Below, one piece after another: positions 36,666 to 45,944 of a stretch of 64,000 nucleotides of DNA. The stretch is from positions 1 through 64,000 of the forward strand of contig JAFVTS010000004.1 of NCBI GenBank assembly GCA_017503105.1. The letters are read 5' to 3'. Positions within the stretch are counted from its first letter, which is position 1. Each line of letters starts with the position of its first letter. This DNA is from Clostridia bacterium. GTDB lineage: Bacteria; Bacillota; Clostridia; Oscillospirales; CAG-272. Below the pieces are notes generated by a model, which searched no databases, had not been told where the DNA came from, and saw only the letters and a list, made by a program, of their open reading frames with translations. A program made the translations under genes and the position numbers.

Positions 36666-37823
36666 TCAGAACATATCCGTTTCTCTGTTTTCAAGTGCCG
36701 CAAGAGCGACTCTGAAGGCGTTCGCCGCACTGAGACGCGTTTCCTCGTCCTCACTGTGCATAACGGGCAAAAGCCTTCTGTATATCTCTCCGCTGACCGA
36801 CATATCGCGCGCCATACGCTCCGTGCCGAAGAGGGGGAGAGTCTTATCGATCATTTCAAAATAATAAAGTCCGAAAGCGTCGCTCTCAAGATGGTTTTGA
36901 ATAACGAAGCGCGGCGGCACGTATCCTTCAAGAATTATCCTGAGCGCCGTGTCCTGACCGTACTTTTTCTCGCTGATAAGACGGCTGACTCTGCTAAGTA
37001 TCTCGTTATTAGTGTCAACGCCCGTGACGTTAAGCGTCTCCTCCTTAAAATCAAGGTGACCGAGAATAACGGGCTTCTTTACCGAGATGGATATCTCGCC
37101 CTTCTTATATCCAACGGTGAAGCGGTTGACACCTCCGACGCCGGGCTGATCAAATCCAACGCACTCAACAGCTCCGGGGTAGCTGTAAATAGAGCCCTCG
37201 ACCTGGGTGAAATCGCATCTCTCGTGGCGCGAGCCAAGAGCGTAGTAATCAGCTCCGAACTTCTTAATATCCGCCGTGGAGATGGGGCAAAGGGGTGAAT
37301 CCACGTCGCCGTCAAGATCTCCGTAGCCGCAAACGATGTTTATCTTCGAGGTGTCGTCGACTCTTCTGTCATAAAGGGGATTCGTGCGAAGCTCTGAAGT
37401 CTCAAACGCCCAGCCGTAGACGGTAACGTTCTTCTCGGGGAAGTCGAAGCGGTCAAGATGCTCGCTCTCAAAGACGTGGCAGTTTTCGGGAAGTCTGCCG
37501 GACTTGTAGATAGGGTTATCGCGCACGGGGTCGTGCTTTCCGGGGGCTATAATAAACTGCGTTTCCGAGCAGTTGCGGAACTCGCGGATAAGAATCTCCG
37601 CCGTGGTATTGGTAACGAAGCCGACGTCAAAGAGATCTCCGCTTATCAAAACGAAATCCGCAGCCTCCTGGCGCACGAATTCCATAAGGCGCATAAACGC
37701 GGAGCGTATCACGCGCTTACGCTCGTCACTCTTCTCGGGCGTGATGCCGATTATGGGCATATCAAGATGTATATCACTGCAATGCAAAAATTTAACCTTT
37801 ACGTCGGTCTCTTTTTCACTCAT
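36666..37823 (-). CDS. SbcD/YhaO-like metallophosphoesterase with altered metal motifs
   Basis: A 385-residue protein started at the ATG at 37823, where GGAGG lies eight bases upstream. The calcineurin-like domain begins FLHCSDIHLD (D-x-H) and has SGDLFD (G-D). The usual G-N-H-D motif reads GKHDP, and the usual G-H-x-H at the end of the domain reads LGSRHERC, so two metal or substrate residues differ from SbcD. The C-terminal third is a separate cap-like domain. No SbcC/YhaN partner gene is adjacent. It is divergent from the orphan DNA methyltransferase with promoters only about 30 bp apart. Confidence 0.83.
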   Translation of the reverse strand: MSEKETDVKVKFLHCSDIHLDMPIIGITPEKSDERKRVIRSAFMRLMEFVRQEAADFVLISGDLFDVGFVTNTTAEILIREFRNCSETQFIIAPGKHDPVRDNPIYKSGRLPENCHVFESEHLDRFDFPEKNVTVYGWAFETSELRTNPLYDRRVDDTSKINIVCGYGDLDGDVDSPLCPISTADIKKFGADYYALGSRHERCDFTQVEGSIYSYPGAVECVGFDQPGVGGVNRFTVGYKKGEISISVKKPVILGHLDFKEETLNVTGVDTNNEILSRVSRLISEKKYGQDTALRIILEGYVPPRFVIQNHLESDAFGLYYFEMIDKTLPLFGTERMARDMSVSGEIYRRLLPVMHSEDEETRLSAANAFRVALAALENRETDMF

Positions 37824-37855
37824 CAGAAAATCCTCCAAAATTCGCTTATATAAAG

Positions 37856-37884
37856 AGTATACCATTTATTTTAGTGTTTTGCAA
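37856..37884 (-). promoter_or_regulatory. Promoter of the SbcD-like gene
   Basis: On the minus strand: -35 TTGCAA (37879-37884), 17-base spacer, -10 TATACT (37856-37861). Back-to-back with the methyltransferase promoter. Confidence 0.8.
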
Positions 37885-37913
37885 TATTTTTTGTAAAAAA
37901 AATAAAAAATCTA

Positions 37914-37942
37914 TTGCATATATTCAAAAAATGTGGTAAAAT
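37914..37942 (+). promoter_or_regulatory. Promoter of the DNA methyltransferase gene
   Basis: -35 TTGCAT (37914-37919), 17-base spacer, -10 TAAAAT (37937-37942). The start is near 37949; AAAGGAGA follows before the ATG at 37984. Confidence 0.8.
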
Positions 37943-37983
37943 GAGTATAAATAAAACGAGGCAGAAAAAAGGAGACGTCAAAA

Positions 37984-39501
37984 ATGCTGAGTCTTGCAGT
38001 AAGGAATACGGGAAAGCTCGTCAGAGAAAGATCAAAGTCGGAAAACGTCCGTCTTGGCAGGCTTTTCACTAAAAAAGATACCGCCCGTCTTATGGCGGAT
38101 ATGATAGAGCTTAACAAAAATAAAACCGCATACACCATCCTTGACCCGGGAGCAGGTACGGGTATACTTTCGGCGGCTATTATAGAAAAGATATGCAAGG
38201 AATGCCCCGACTGTAAGCAGATATTCCTCACGGCTTACGAAAATTCGGACGCTTTTGCGGATATGCTCGAGGATAACCTTGAGAGGATAAGAAAGAAGTG
38301 CCGCCACGATTACGGAATCAGACTTTATCCCACGGTTTACAGAGAGAACTATCTCACCGAGTCAAAAAACCACTACACGGTCACTTTCTTTGATTCGATA
38401 GAGGACAAGTACGATATAGTTATATGCAACCCTCCGACAGACCTTGCTACAAAGGACTCGGAGGAGGCGAAGATCGTCGGCGGCGTTACTCAGGTAAAGA
38501 TAAGCTCTGCTTTCCTCTTCGCGCGTCTTGCAGGCAAGCATCTTGAGGAAAACGGGCAGCTCGTCATCGTCCTTCCCACCCTCGTCGCGAGCGCTTCGGC
38601 TCTTACGGCGTTCAGGCGCGAGATGGCGGAGAAGCTTGCTCTTGCGAGAATACACCTTTTCATCGGCAAGCAGAAGAACGAAAAACGCGCGGTGCCCTTG
38701 AAGAAGAGCATCATTCTTTCTTACCGCAAGACGGACGAGCACGCACCTATCGTGATAAGCACCTCCTCGGAGGCACCCACCCCTGACACCGTCACCACCC
38801 TTCCCGAGCTTGATTACGACTTCGTCGTTGACAAGACGGACGGAACTCTCACGCTCCCCAAGAGCGTCGAGGACACGAAGATAGTCAAGTACATCGGAGG
38901 CTTCCCCGAAACGCTCACGTCTCTTGGACTCAAGATGTCAACGGGACTCGTTCTTGATTCGCGCTGCGAGGACTTGCTTTTCACAGACTCTATCCCCGGC
39001 ACCATTCCTCTCATCCGACCGAATTCCATCAAGAACGGCACGGTGCAGTTCCCCCTGCCCATAAGAAAGCAATATCTTGCGCCGAAAAACACCTCCCTTG
39101 TTCAAAGAAACAAGAATATGATTATGGTAAAGCGCGTGCCCTCCAAGTCTGACGAGAGATTTATAAATTCCGCAATATACCTTGCGGCGCAACTCCCCGT
39201 GTACAGATACATCAGCACGCACAACAAGATAAACTTCATTGATACCAAAGACGTGCACGAGGAGATGTCGGCAAGATTCGCCTTCGGACTCTTCGCACTT
39301 CTCAATTCCACTATCTACGACAGATATATATCCATAGTTTCAAAGTCGAAGCAGATAAACTCCAAGGAGATGCGCTCCTTGCCCCTGCCTCCGAGAAACA
39401 TCATAGAAAATATGGGTATGCGTCTTATGGAAACAAGGCAGACTTCCGTTACGGTTTGCGACCAGATTGTAAACCCAACTTTACATATTATCACTAAATA
39501 A
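37984..39501 (+). CDS. Orphan Eco57I/PstI-like adenine-N6 DNA methyltransferase with NPPT motif
   Basis: A 505-residue class I methyltransferase. The N-terminal part has RLGRLFTKKDTARLMADM (the helix before motif I), motif I LDPGAGTGILSAA (about 57-69), and motif IV DIVICNPPTDL (about 141-151). Active gamma-class adenine methyltransferases have NPPY or NPPF; Thr removes the aromatic that stacks on the target base. The C-terminal part looks like a target-recognition region, with LIRPNSIKNG and the closing LLNSTIYDRYI and LPLPPR. Length matches BsuBI/PstI-type enzymes. No restriction endonuclease is adjacent. The DNA site and activity are unknown. Confidence 0.82.
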   Translation: MLSLAVRNTGKLVRERSKSENVRLGRLFTKKDTARLMADMIELNKNKTAYTILDPGAGTGILSAAIIEKICKECPDCKQIFLTAYENSDAFADMLEDNLERIRKKCRHDYGIRLYPTVYRENYLTESKNHYTVTFFDSIEDKYDIVICNPPTDLATKDSEEAKIVGGVTQVKISSAFLFARLAGKHLEENGQLVIVLPTLVASASALTAFRREMAEKLALARIHLFIGKQKNEKRAVPLKKSIILSYRKTDEHAPIVISTSSEAPTPDTVTTLPELDYDFVVDKTDGTLTLPKSVEDTKIVKYIGGFPETLTSLGLKMSTGLVLDSRCEDLLFTDSIPGTIPLIRPNSIKNGTVQFPLPIRKQYLAPKNTSLVQRNKNMIMVKRVPSKSDERFINSAIYLAAQLPVYRYISTHNKINFIDTKDVHEEMSARFAFGLFALLNSTIYDRYISIVSKSKQINSKEMRSLPLPPRNIIENMGMRLMETRQTSVTVCDQIVNPTLHIITK

Positions 39502-39512
39502 TTAACACGGGT

Positions 39513-39563
39513 AGGCAAGTGCAACCTAATTTTCAAAATCGGGTTACGCTTGCCTTCGTTTTT
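39513..39563 (+). terminator. Terminator of the DNA methyltransferase gene
   Basis: AGGCAAGTGCAACC (39513-39526) pairs with GGGTTACGCTTGCCT (39541-39555) with one wobble and one mismatch, followed by TCGTTTTT. Confidence 0.8.
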
Positions 39564-39620
39564 AAAAGCCGCGAAGAAGGACGGCGGAGCACACTTTCTT
39601 AAATCGGAGAAAATTAAGAA

Positions 39621-40472
39621 ATGAGAGAATATAAGAGTAACAAGTACATAAAAGGCGGTCTGAGTCTCGGGATTTTCAAAGCCACTGACGCCCTGGCTTG
39701 TGGCGAGCACACTCACGAGTTCACGGAGATAGTCTACGTCACGGACGGCACGGGAATTGAAACGATAGACGGAACGGAACACTCTGTAAGGCGGGGCGAT
39801 CTTCTTTTTATAAACTGCGGAGCCGTTCACAAGGTGGCACCCGTGTTAAATTATTCGTATATAAATATCTGTTTTTCCCCCGATATAATCGGTGAGAGGA
39901 TAATCACGAGGGAGAACGCCTTTGACCTTCTTTCTCTCAGCGCGCTTGAAGAATTCAGGCACGAGTACGGCGCTGACACCATCAGTTTCATAGGTGAAGA
40001 AAGGCGGCTCGTTGAAGCTCTTCTTTTTGATATGCTAAATGAATTTAAGTCCGACCTTCCCGAAAGAGCGGCTGTACTTGAGAGCTATATGAGCGTTCTT
40101 ATTGCTAAAATTATGCGAAAAAGACGTATAAAAACGGAAAACGACGGAAAAAGCGAGATGTGGCGTGAGCTTTCAAGATATATCGAGGACAACATCGACA
40201 AGCCCCTGACTCTTGGCGAGCTTGCAAAAAAATGCTTCTACAATCCGTCTTATTTCAGCAGAGTTTTCAAAGAAAAATTCGGAACGACGCTCGTCGATCA
40301 CGTAATGAATGAGCGCACCCGTGCAGCAGCAAAACTCCTATCAAAAGGCGAGATCTCAATAGACGCGGTGGCGGAGGAATGCGGCTTTGGAGACAGAACG
40401 GGGCTTTACAGAGCCTTTATTAAAATCTACGGAATATCCCCTGCGGAGTACAGAAAACGCGCGAAAAAGTAA
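39621..40472 (+). CDS. AraC-family transcriptional regulator with cupin sensor domain
   Basis: A 283-residue regulator. Residues 1-130 are a cupin sensor domain (HTHEFTEIVYVTDG, RRGDLLFINCGAVHKV). Residues about 185-283 hold the two helix-turn-helix motifs of AraC, with LTLGELAKKCFYNPSYFSRVFKEKFG and EECGFGDRTGLYRAFIKIYGISPAEYR. GGAG precedes the start. It lies 105 bp upstream of ADP-ribosylglycohydrolase paralog 2 and in the same orientation, so that gene is the likely target. Ligand is presumably a sugar, by analogy with the family. Confidence 0.92.
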   Translation: MREYKSNKYIKGGLSLGIFKATDALACGEHTHEFTEIVYVTDGTGIETIDGTEHSVRRGDLLFINCGAVHKVAPVLNYSYINICFSPDIIGERIITRENAFDLLSLSALEEFRHEYGADTISFIGEERRLVEALLFDMLNEFKSDLPERAAVLESYMSVLIAKIMRKRRIKTENDGKSEMWRELSRYIEDNIDKPLTLGELAKKCFYNPSYFSRVFKEKFGTTLVDHVMNERTRAAAKLLSKGEISIDAVAEECGFGDRTGLYRAFIKIYGISPAEYRKRAKK

Positions 40473-40577
40473 AAAAATGCAACATTCGGTAAACGCAAGC
40501 TCTACAAATCAACTTTCGAAGATGGTATTATAAAGTTAAGGAGAGGTTCTCCCAAAAAAGAAAAGGAGTAAATTTCT

Positions 40578-42080
40578 ATGAAACTTAACTTTAACGAATA
40601 CCGCGACAAGGTTTACGCCTGTTGGATAGGTAAAAACATCGGCGGAACTATGGGCACGCCATTTGAAGGGAAGCGCCAGATGAACGACATTCAAGGCTTC
40701 ACAACGAAGGAGGGCGTTATCCTTCCCAACGATGACCTTGACCTTCAGCTCGTTTGGCTTATGGCAGTCGAAAGACTCGGCATCAAATCGGTAGACGCTA
40801 AAATACTCGGTGAATTCTGGCACAGCTACATAGGTCCGCACTGGAATGAGTACGGCATCGGTAAGATAAATATGATGGCAGGACTTCAACCACCTCTTTC
40901 GGGCGACGCATACAACGATTGGAACAATTCAAACGGTGCGTGGATAAGAACGGAGGTCTGGGCATCTTTAGCTCCCGCCTGCCCCGACGTGGCTATGAAG
41001 TACGCTTACGAGGATGCGTGCGTCGACCACGGAACTAAAGAGGGCACGGTGGCAGCAATGTTCGTTGCGGCGCTTGAATCGGCGGCGTTCGTCATTTCCG
41101 ATTTAAGACAGCTCATAAACATCGCTCTTTCCAAGATCCCCTCAGAATCAAGAATGGCAAAAAGCATCGTAAAGGTGCTTGAGTGCTACGACTCGGGTAT
41201 GGATTATAAAGAAGCAAGAGAAACTATCCGCCTTCTTAACGCAGATATCGGAAACGGCTGGTTTGAAGCTCCGTCCAACGTGAGCTACGCGGTGATAGGC
41301 CTTCTTTGGGGAGACGGCGACTTCAAAAAGTCAATGATCTACGCCATAAACTGCGGCGACGACACCGACTGCACGGGTGCCACCGTCGGCTCGGTGCTCG
41401 GAATTATGGGCGGCACGAAGGTGATCCCCGATGATTGGCGGCGCCATATAGGTGACGGCATCGTTACCATTTCCATAAAAAAGGGTGCTACGTTCGCGCC
41501 CAAGTTCCCTGAAACCTGCACGGAGCTCACAGACAGAGTAGTTAAGATCGCTCCCACCGTCCCCGTCCTCTTTAACAAGAACATATCCTTCACCGACGGT
41601 CCGACGGAGCTGACAGAAGCAGAGCTCGCATCGTTCACCGTTGCTCCGCCCGAGCTGTATCCCGGCTTCGTTTCGCCCGAAAGCCAAACACTCACAGATG
41701 AACTCACTGCAAGAAGACCCTACTCCACGACATACACATACGCCTTTCTCACCGCGACCGTTTCTTACGACGGCGACCCCGATATAAAACCGTTTGAGTC
41801 AAAGAATATTCACCTCCGTCTGAAAAACAACGTCTACGACTACGGCAATATGCCCTATAATCTGACCTTCAGATGGCTCGGTGCGGACGGATTTACGGTA
41901 GACGGTCCCGGATTTGCAAGACTTCTCCACTGCAGCGCACATTCACACGGTATTACGGAGCTTGACTTTACCGTTACCGCAGGTGAAAAGATCGCTCCCA
42001 AGAACCGCCTCGTTCTTGAAATAGAAGCCGAGGGCAGAACTACCGTCGCGTACGTTCCCGTCATCTTCCTTGCAAAATGA
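40578..42080 (+). CDS. ADP-ribosylglycohydrolase-family protein, paralog 2
   Basis: A 500-residue protein closely matching the gene at 30584. The first 300 residues are very similar by eye (same N-terminal 28 residues, same NDDLDLQ and CGDDTDCTGATVGS), while the C-terminal beta-rich half has clearly diverged. The nucleotide sequence is also close at the 5' end, so the duplication seems fairly recent. Both copies run in the same direction, 8.5 kb apart. An AAAAGGAG site precedes the ATG. It is probably regulated by the AraC protein encoded just upstream. Substrate unknown. Confidence 0.85.
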   Translation: MKLNFNEYRDKVYACWIGKNIGGTMGTPFEGKRQMNDIQGFTTKEGVILPNDDLDLQLVWLMAVERLGIKSVDAKILGEFWHSYIGPHWNEYGIGKINMMAGLQPPLSGDAYNDWNNSNGAWIRTEVWASLAPACPDVAMKYAYEDACVDHGTKEGTVAAMFVAALESAAFVISDLRQLINIALSKIPSESRMAKSIVKVLECYDSGMDYKEARETIRLLNADIGNGWFEAPSNVSYAVIGLLWGDGDFKKSMIYAINCGDDTDCTGATVGSVLGIMGGTKVIPDDWRRHIGDGIVTISIKKGATFAPKFPETCTELTDRVVKIAPTVPVLFNKNISFTDGPTELTEAELASFTVAPPELYPGFVSPESQTLTDELTARRPYSTTYTYAFLTATVSYDGDPDIKPFESKNIHLRLKNNVYDYGNMPYNLTFRWLGADGFTVDGPGFARLLHCSAHSHGITELDFTVTAGEKIAPKNRLVLEIEAEGRTTVAYVPVIFLAK

Positions 42081-42108
42081 TAAACCGTGCAAAAAAGCAC
42101 AAAAACGT

Positions 42109-42142
42109 AAAAGACACTTGCGAAAAATCGCAAGTGTCTTTT
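42109..42142. terminator. Bidirectional terminator between paralog 2 and rpoC
   Basis: AAAAGACACTTGCGA and TCGCAAGTGTCTTTT pair perfectly over 15 bp around a 4-nt loop. Each strand ends in a T-rich run, so it serves both convergent units, including the rpoBC operon. Confidence 0.92.
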
Positions 42143-42163
42143 GATTTATTTTTCGGCGAGAAA

Positions 42164-45100
42164 TCACTCAGCGTCAGCCGTCTCGGTCGTTTCCTCGACT
42201 GCCTCTGCCTCGACGATTTCCTCGGCTTCGGTAACGGGCTCTTCTATAAGCTCTGCCTCTGCCGTTTCTTCTACGCTCTCGCTATCCTCTTCAGCTCTTG
42301 CGGAAGCAACGTACGACTCTCCGTAGAAGAGGGGCTGAGTTTTCGGAGGCTCGGTATTCTCGACAGCAACGGCACGGTACTTTCCGATACCCGTTCCTGC
42401 GGGAATGAGCTTACCGATAATAACGTTTTCCTTGAGTCCGAGGAGCTTATCCTGCTTGCCCTCGATCGCGGACTCGGTAAGGACCTTCGTCGTTTCCTGG
42501 AAGGAAGCAGCGGAAAGGAAGGAATCCGTCATAAGAGAAGCCTTGGTTATACCGAGAAGGAGGGGAGCGCCCTTCGCAGGACGGAGAGTTACTTCGCCTG
42601 CAGCGATTCTTTCCTCTATCTTCTCGTTCGCCTCACGGAAGGTAAGAACGTCAACGTTTGTTCCGACAAGAAGGTCGGTATCGCCCGAGTCGGTGATCTC
42701 CTGTCTGCGGGTCATCTGTCTTGTGATACACTCGACGTGCTTGTCGTTGATCTCAACGTCCTCACCGCGGTAGACCTTCTGAACCTCACGGATAATATAA
42801 TCGTAAACCGCGTCAATAGCGCTCATACGAAGAACGTCCGCAGGATCAAGGAAGCCCTCTGTAAGCTGCTGTCCGCGCTTAACTTCCTGACCGTCCTCGA
42901 TGCAAAGACGCATTCCGAACGGGATCTCGTATATGATCTCCTCTGCCGCGGGGACGCCCTCAGCATTGGTAGCACCCTGAATAATTACCTTAGATATCTG
43001 CTTATCAGACTGGATACGCGCGATACCGTTATACTCCGTAACGATAGCAGTCTTCTTGGGCTTTCTTGCCTCGAAGAGCTCTTCAACTCTCGGAAGACCC
43101 TGCGTAATATCCGAACCTGCGACACCACCCGTGTGGAAGGTTCTCATCGTAAGCTGTGTACCGGGCTCACCGATGGACTGTGCCGCGATAACACCGACAG
43201 CCTCACCGATAGCGACGGGAGTTCCGTGCGCAAGATCGGCACCGTAGCAGTGTACGCAAACGCCGCGCTTCGCAAGGCACTGAAGGACCGTACGAACCTC
43301 GACCTTCGTTATACCTGCGTCAACGATCTGCTGCGCGGTTTCTTCGGTGATCATAGTATTTGCGGGAACGATGAGCTCGCCCGTTTCTTCATTCGTAACG
43401 TCTCCGACGGTATATCTGCCGACAAGACGGTCAAAGAGCTTTTCAACTATTGCCTGACCCGATACGATATCGGAAACGACGATACCGGAAGTTGCTCCGC
43501 AGTCCTCCTCGCGCACGATAACGGACGAGGAAACGTCAACGAGACGTCTGGTAAGATAACCCGAGTCTGCGGTACGAAGTGCGGTATCGGAAAGCGACTT
43601 ACGCGATCCCTTTGCACCCATAAAGTACTCAAGCATCGTAAGTCCCTCACGGAAGTTCGACTTGATGGGAATTTCGATAGTCTTACCGTTGGTCGCGAAC
43701 ATAAGTCCACGCATTCCGGCAAGCTGTCTCATCTGCTTCATCGAACCGCGGGCTCCCGAGGTACAGATCATATTAAGCGAATTATATTTGTCAAGGTTCT
43801 CGATAAGAGCGTCAGTAACCGCGTCGGTGGTCTTTTCCCAAACGTCAACGACCTGCTTATAGCGCTCGTCGTCGGAAAGCTCGCCCCAGTTAAAGAGCTC
43901 GGTGATCTCGTCGACCTTACGTGACGCCTCTTCAAGAAGCTGCTTCTTCTTCGGCGGAATAGTCATATCGTAGACCGCGATGGAGAGAGAGGACTTGGTG
44001 GAATACTTATATCCCATAGCCTTTATGTTGTCAAGAACGTCCGCAGCCTCGGCAAAGCCGTGGTACTTGATAGTTCTGTCAACGATCTCCTTGAGCTTTT
44101 TGCTCGTGGTGGCAAAGTTTATCTCAAGGCTGAAAGGATCTACTGAACGGTCAATGTAACCGAGGTCCTGAGGAATACGGCTGTTGAAGATAAGACGTCC
44201 GTAGGTTGCGTCTATAATAGCGCTCTTTTCCTCGCCGTCTATAAGCTTGGTAACGCGCACCTTGATAGCCGCGTGCATTCCGAGTTCCTTGTTCTCATAA
44301 GCCATCTCGACCTCGTCGTAGTTACGGAAGATCTTTCCCTCTCCCTTTTCTCCGGGGTGATCGATGGTAAGATAGTAAGAGCCGAGGACCATATCCTGAG
44401 AAGGAACGGTTACAGCCTTACCCGAAACGGGCTTCAAAAGGTTGTTAGCCGAGAGCATAAGGAATCTCGACTCAGCCTGCGCCTCGCTGGAAAGCGGAAC
44501 GTGAACGGGCATCTGGTCACCGTCAAAGTCAGCGTTAAACGCGGGACAAACGAGGGGGTGAAGCTTAATTGCTCTGCCCTCTACGAGCACAGGCTCAAAC
44601 GCCTGAATAGAAAGACGGTGAAGAGTGGGTGCACGGTTAAGAAGCACGGGGTGCTCCTTGATAACGTACTCAAGCGCGTCCCAAACCTCGGGCGCGGATC
44701 TGTCAGCCTTTCTCTTTGCGTCCTTTATCGAATTAGCCTTCTGCGTTTCAATAAGACGCTTCATTACGAAGGGCTTGAAGAGCTCAAGCGCCATCTCCTT
44801 GGGAAGACCGCACTGATATATCTTAAGCTCGGGTCCGACGACGATAACCGAACGTCCCGAATAGTCAACACGCTTACCGAGAAGGTTCTGACGGAAACGA
44901 CCCTGCTTACCGCGAAGGATCTCGGAGAGCGACTTCAAGGGTCTGTTCGAAGCACCTGTAACGGGCTTTCCGCGCTTACCGTTGTCAATAAGAGCGTCGA
45001 CGAACTCCTGAAGCATACGCTTCTCGTTTCTTATGATTATCTCGGGGGCACGCATCTCAAGGAAGTGCTTAAGACGGTTGTTTCTGTTTATAACTCTTCT

Positions 45101-45877
45101 GTAAAGCTCGTTGATATCGGATGCGGCAAATCGTCCGCCGTCAAGATGGACCATAGGTCTTATCTCAGCGGGAAGGACGGGAAGCGCGTCCATAATCATC
45201 CATTCGGGACGGTTGCCCGATCTTCTGAAGCCCTCGACTACCTCAAGGCGCTTGATTATCTTAGTCTTTTTAAGACCGCTTGAGCTTGATTTTGCAAGCT
45301 CGGCTCTGAGCTCGGCGCAAAGCTTTTCGAGATCTATCTCCGCGAGAAGCTCGCGAATCGCCTCGGCACCCATACCTGCCTTGAAGCTGTCTCCGTATTT
45401 TTCCTTTGCCTTCTTATATTCCGCATCGGTGAGGAGCTGCTTCTTTTCAAGGGGCGTGTTCTCTGACGCCGTAACGATGTATCTGCCGAAGTAAAGAACG
45501 TGTTCGAGCTCTTTCATCGACATATTGAGCACAAGACCCATCTTGGTGGGCGTGGACTTGAAGTACCAGATGTGCGACACGGGAGCTGCAAGCTCAATGT
45601 GTCCCATTCTCTCACGGCGAACCTTCTTCGTCGTTACCTCAACGCCGCACTTCTCACAGACCTTGCCCTTGAAGCGAACGCGCTTATACTTTCCGCAAAG
45701 GCACTCCCAGTCCTTCGTCGGGCCAAAGATCTTCTCGCAGAAAAGACCGTCGCGCTCAGGCTTCTGAGTACGGTAGTTGATCGTTTCCGCCTTCGTTACC
45801 TCACCGTGCGACCACGAGCGGATCATCTCGGGCGAGGCAAGACCGATCTTTATCGAATCAAAAGTATTTCTTTCCAT
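42164..45877 (-). CDS. rpoC: DNA-directed RNA polymerase beta' subunit
   Basis: Full-length 1237-residue beta' subunit. The zinc-binding CLCGKYKR...CEKCGVE is at residues about 60-78, the catalytic NADFDGDQM near 460 holds the three magnesium aspartates, and the C-terminal zinc cluster ([13 protein letters not shown]) and [10 protein letters not shown] follow. The Firmicute type without large insertions is seen. The last 45 or so residues are a Glu/Thr/Ala-rich acidic tail. It follows rpoB by 67 bp. No rplGB-like gene (ybxF) or rpsL follows; instead a terminator ends the operon. Confidence 0.98.
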   Translation of the reverse strand: MERNTFDSIKIGLASPEMIRSWSHGEVTKAETINYRTQKPERDGLFCEKIFGPTKDWECLCGKYKRVRFKGKVCEKCGVEVTTKKVRRERMGHIELAAPVSHIWYFKSTPTKMGLVLNMSMKELEHVLYFGRYIVTASENTPLEKKQLLTDAEYKKAKEKYGDSFKAGMGAEAIRELLAEIDLEKLCAELRAELAKSSSSGLKKTKIIKRLEVVEGFRRSGNRPEWMIMDALPVLPAEIRPMVHLDGGRFAASDINELYRRVINRNNRLKHFLEMRAPEIIIRNEKRMLQEFVDALIDNGKRGKPVTGASNRPLKSLSEILRGKQGRFRQNLLGKRVDYSGRSVIVVGPELKIYQCGLPKEMALELFKPFVMKRLIETQKANSIKDAKRKADRSAPEVWDALEYVIKEHPVLLNRAPTLHRLSIQAFEPVLVEGRAIKLHPLVCPAFNADFDGDQMPVHVPLSSEAQAESRFLMLSANNLLKPVSGKAVTVPSQDMVLGSYYLTIDHPGEKGEGKIFRNYDEVEMAYENKELGMHAAIKVRVTKLIDGEEKSAIIDATYGRLIFNSRIPQDLGYIDRSVDPFSLEINFATTSKKLKEIVDRTIKYHGFAEAADVLDNIKAMGYKYSTKSSLSIAVYDMTIPPKKKQLLEEASRKVDEITELFNWGELSDDERYKQVVDVWEKTTDAVTDALIENLDKYNSLNMICTSGARGSMKQMRQLAGMRGLMFATNGKTIEIPIKSNFREGLTMLEYFMGAKGSRKSLSDTALRTADSGYLTRRLVDVSSSVIVREEDCGATSGIVVSDIVSGQAIVEKLFDRLVGRYTVGDVTNEETGELIVPANTMITEETAQQIVDAGITKVEVRTVLQCLAKRGVCVHCYGADLAHGTPVAIGEAVGVIAAQSIGEPGTQLTMRTFHTGGVAGSDITQGLPRVEELFEARKPKKTAIVTEYNGIARIQSDKQISKVIIQGATNAEGVPAAEEIIYEIPFGMRLCIEDGQEVKRGQQLTEGFLDPADVLRMSAIDAVYDYIIREVQKVYRGEDVEINDKHVECITRQMTRRQEITDSGDTDLLVGTNVDVLTFREANEKIEERIAAGEVTLRPAKGAPLLLGITKASLMTDSFLSAASFQETTKVLTESAIEGKQDKLLGLKENVIIGKLIPAGTGIGKYRAVAVENTEPPKTQPLFYGESYVASARAEEDSESVEETAEAELIEEPVTEAEEIVEAEAVEETTETADAE

Positions 45878-45944
45878 AGATTTATATATCCGAGTCGGAG
45901 GGCGATATACGCCCCCTCGTACTCTGTTCCCTTCTTATTAAATA

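Noticed and set aside
42077-43924. Long plus-strand open frame (615 codons) opposite rpoC
   Set aside because: Shadow of rpoC with no start signal or domain; other long frames opposite rpoC and rpoB (for example 48312-49880) were dropped for the same reason.
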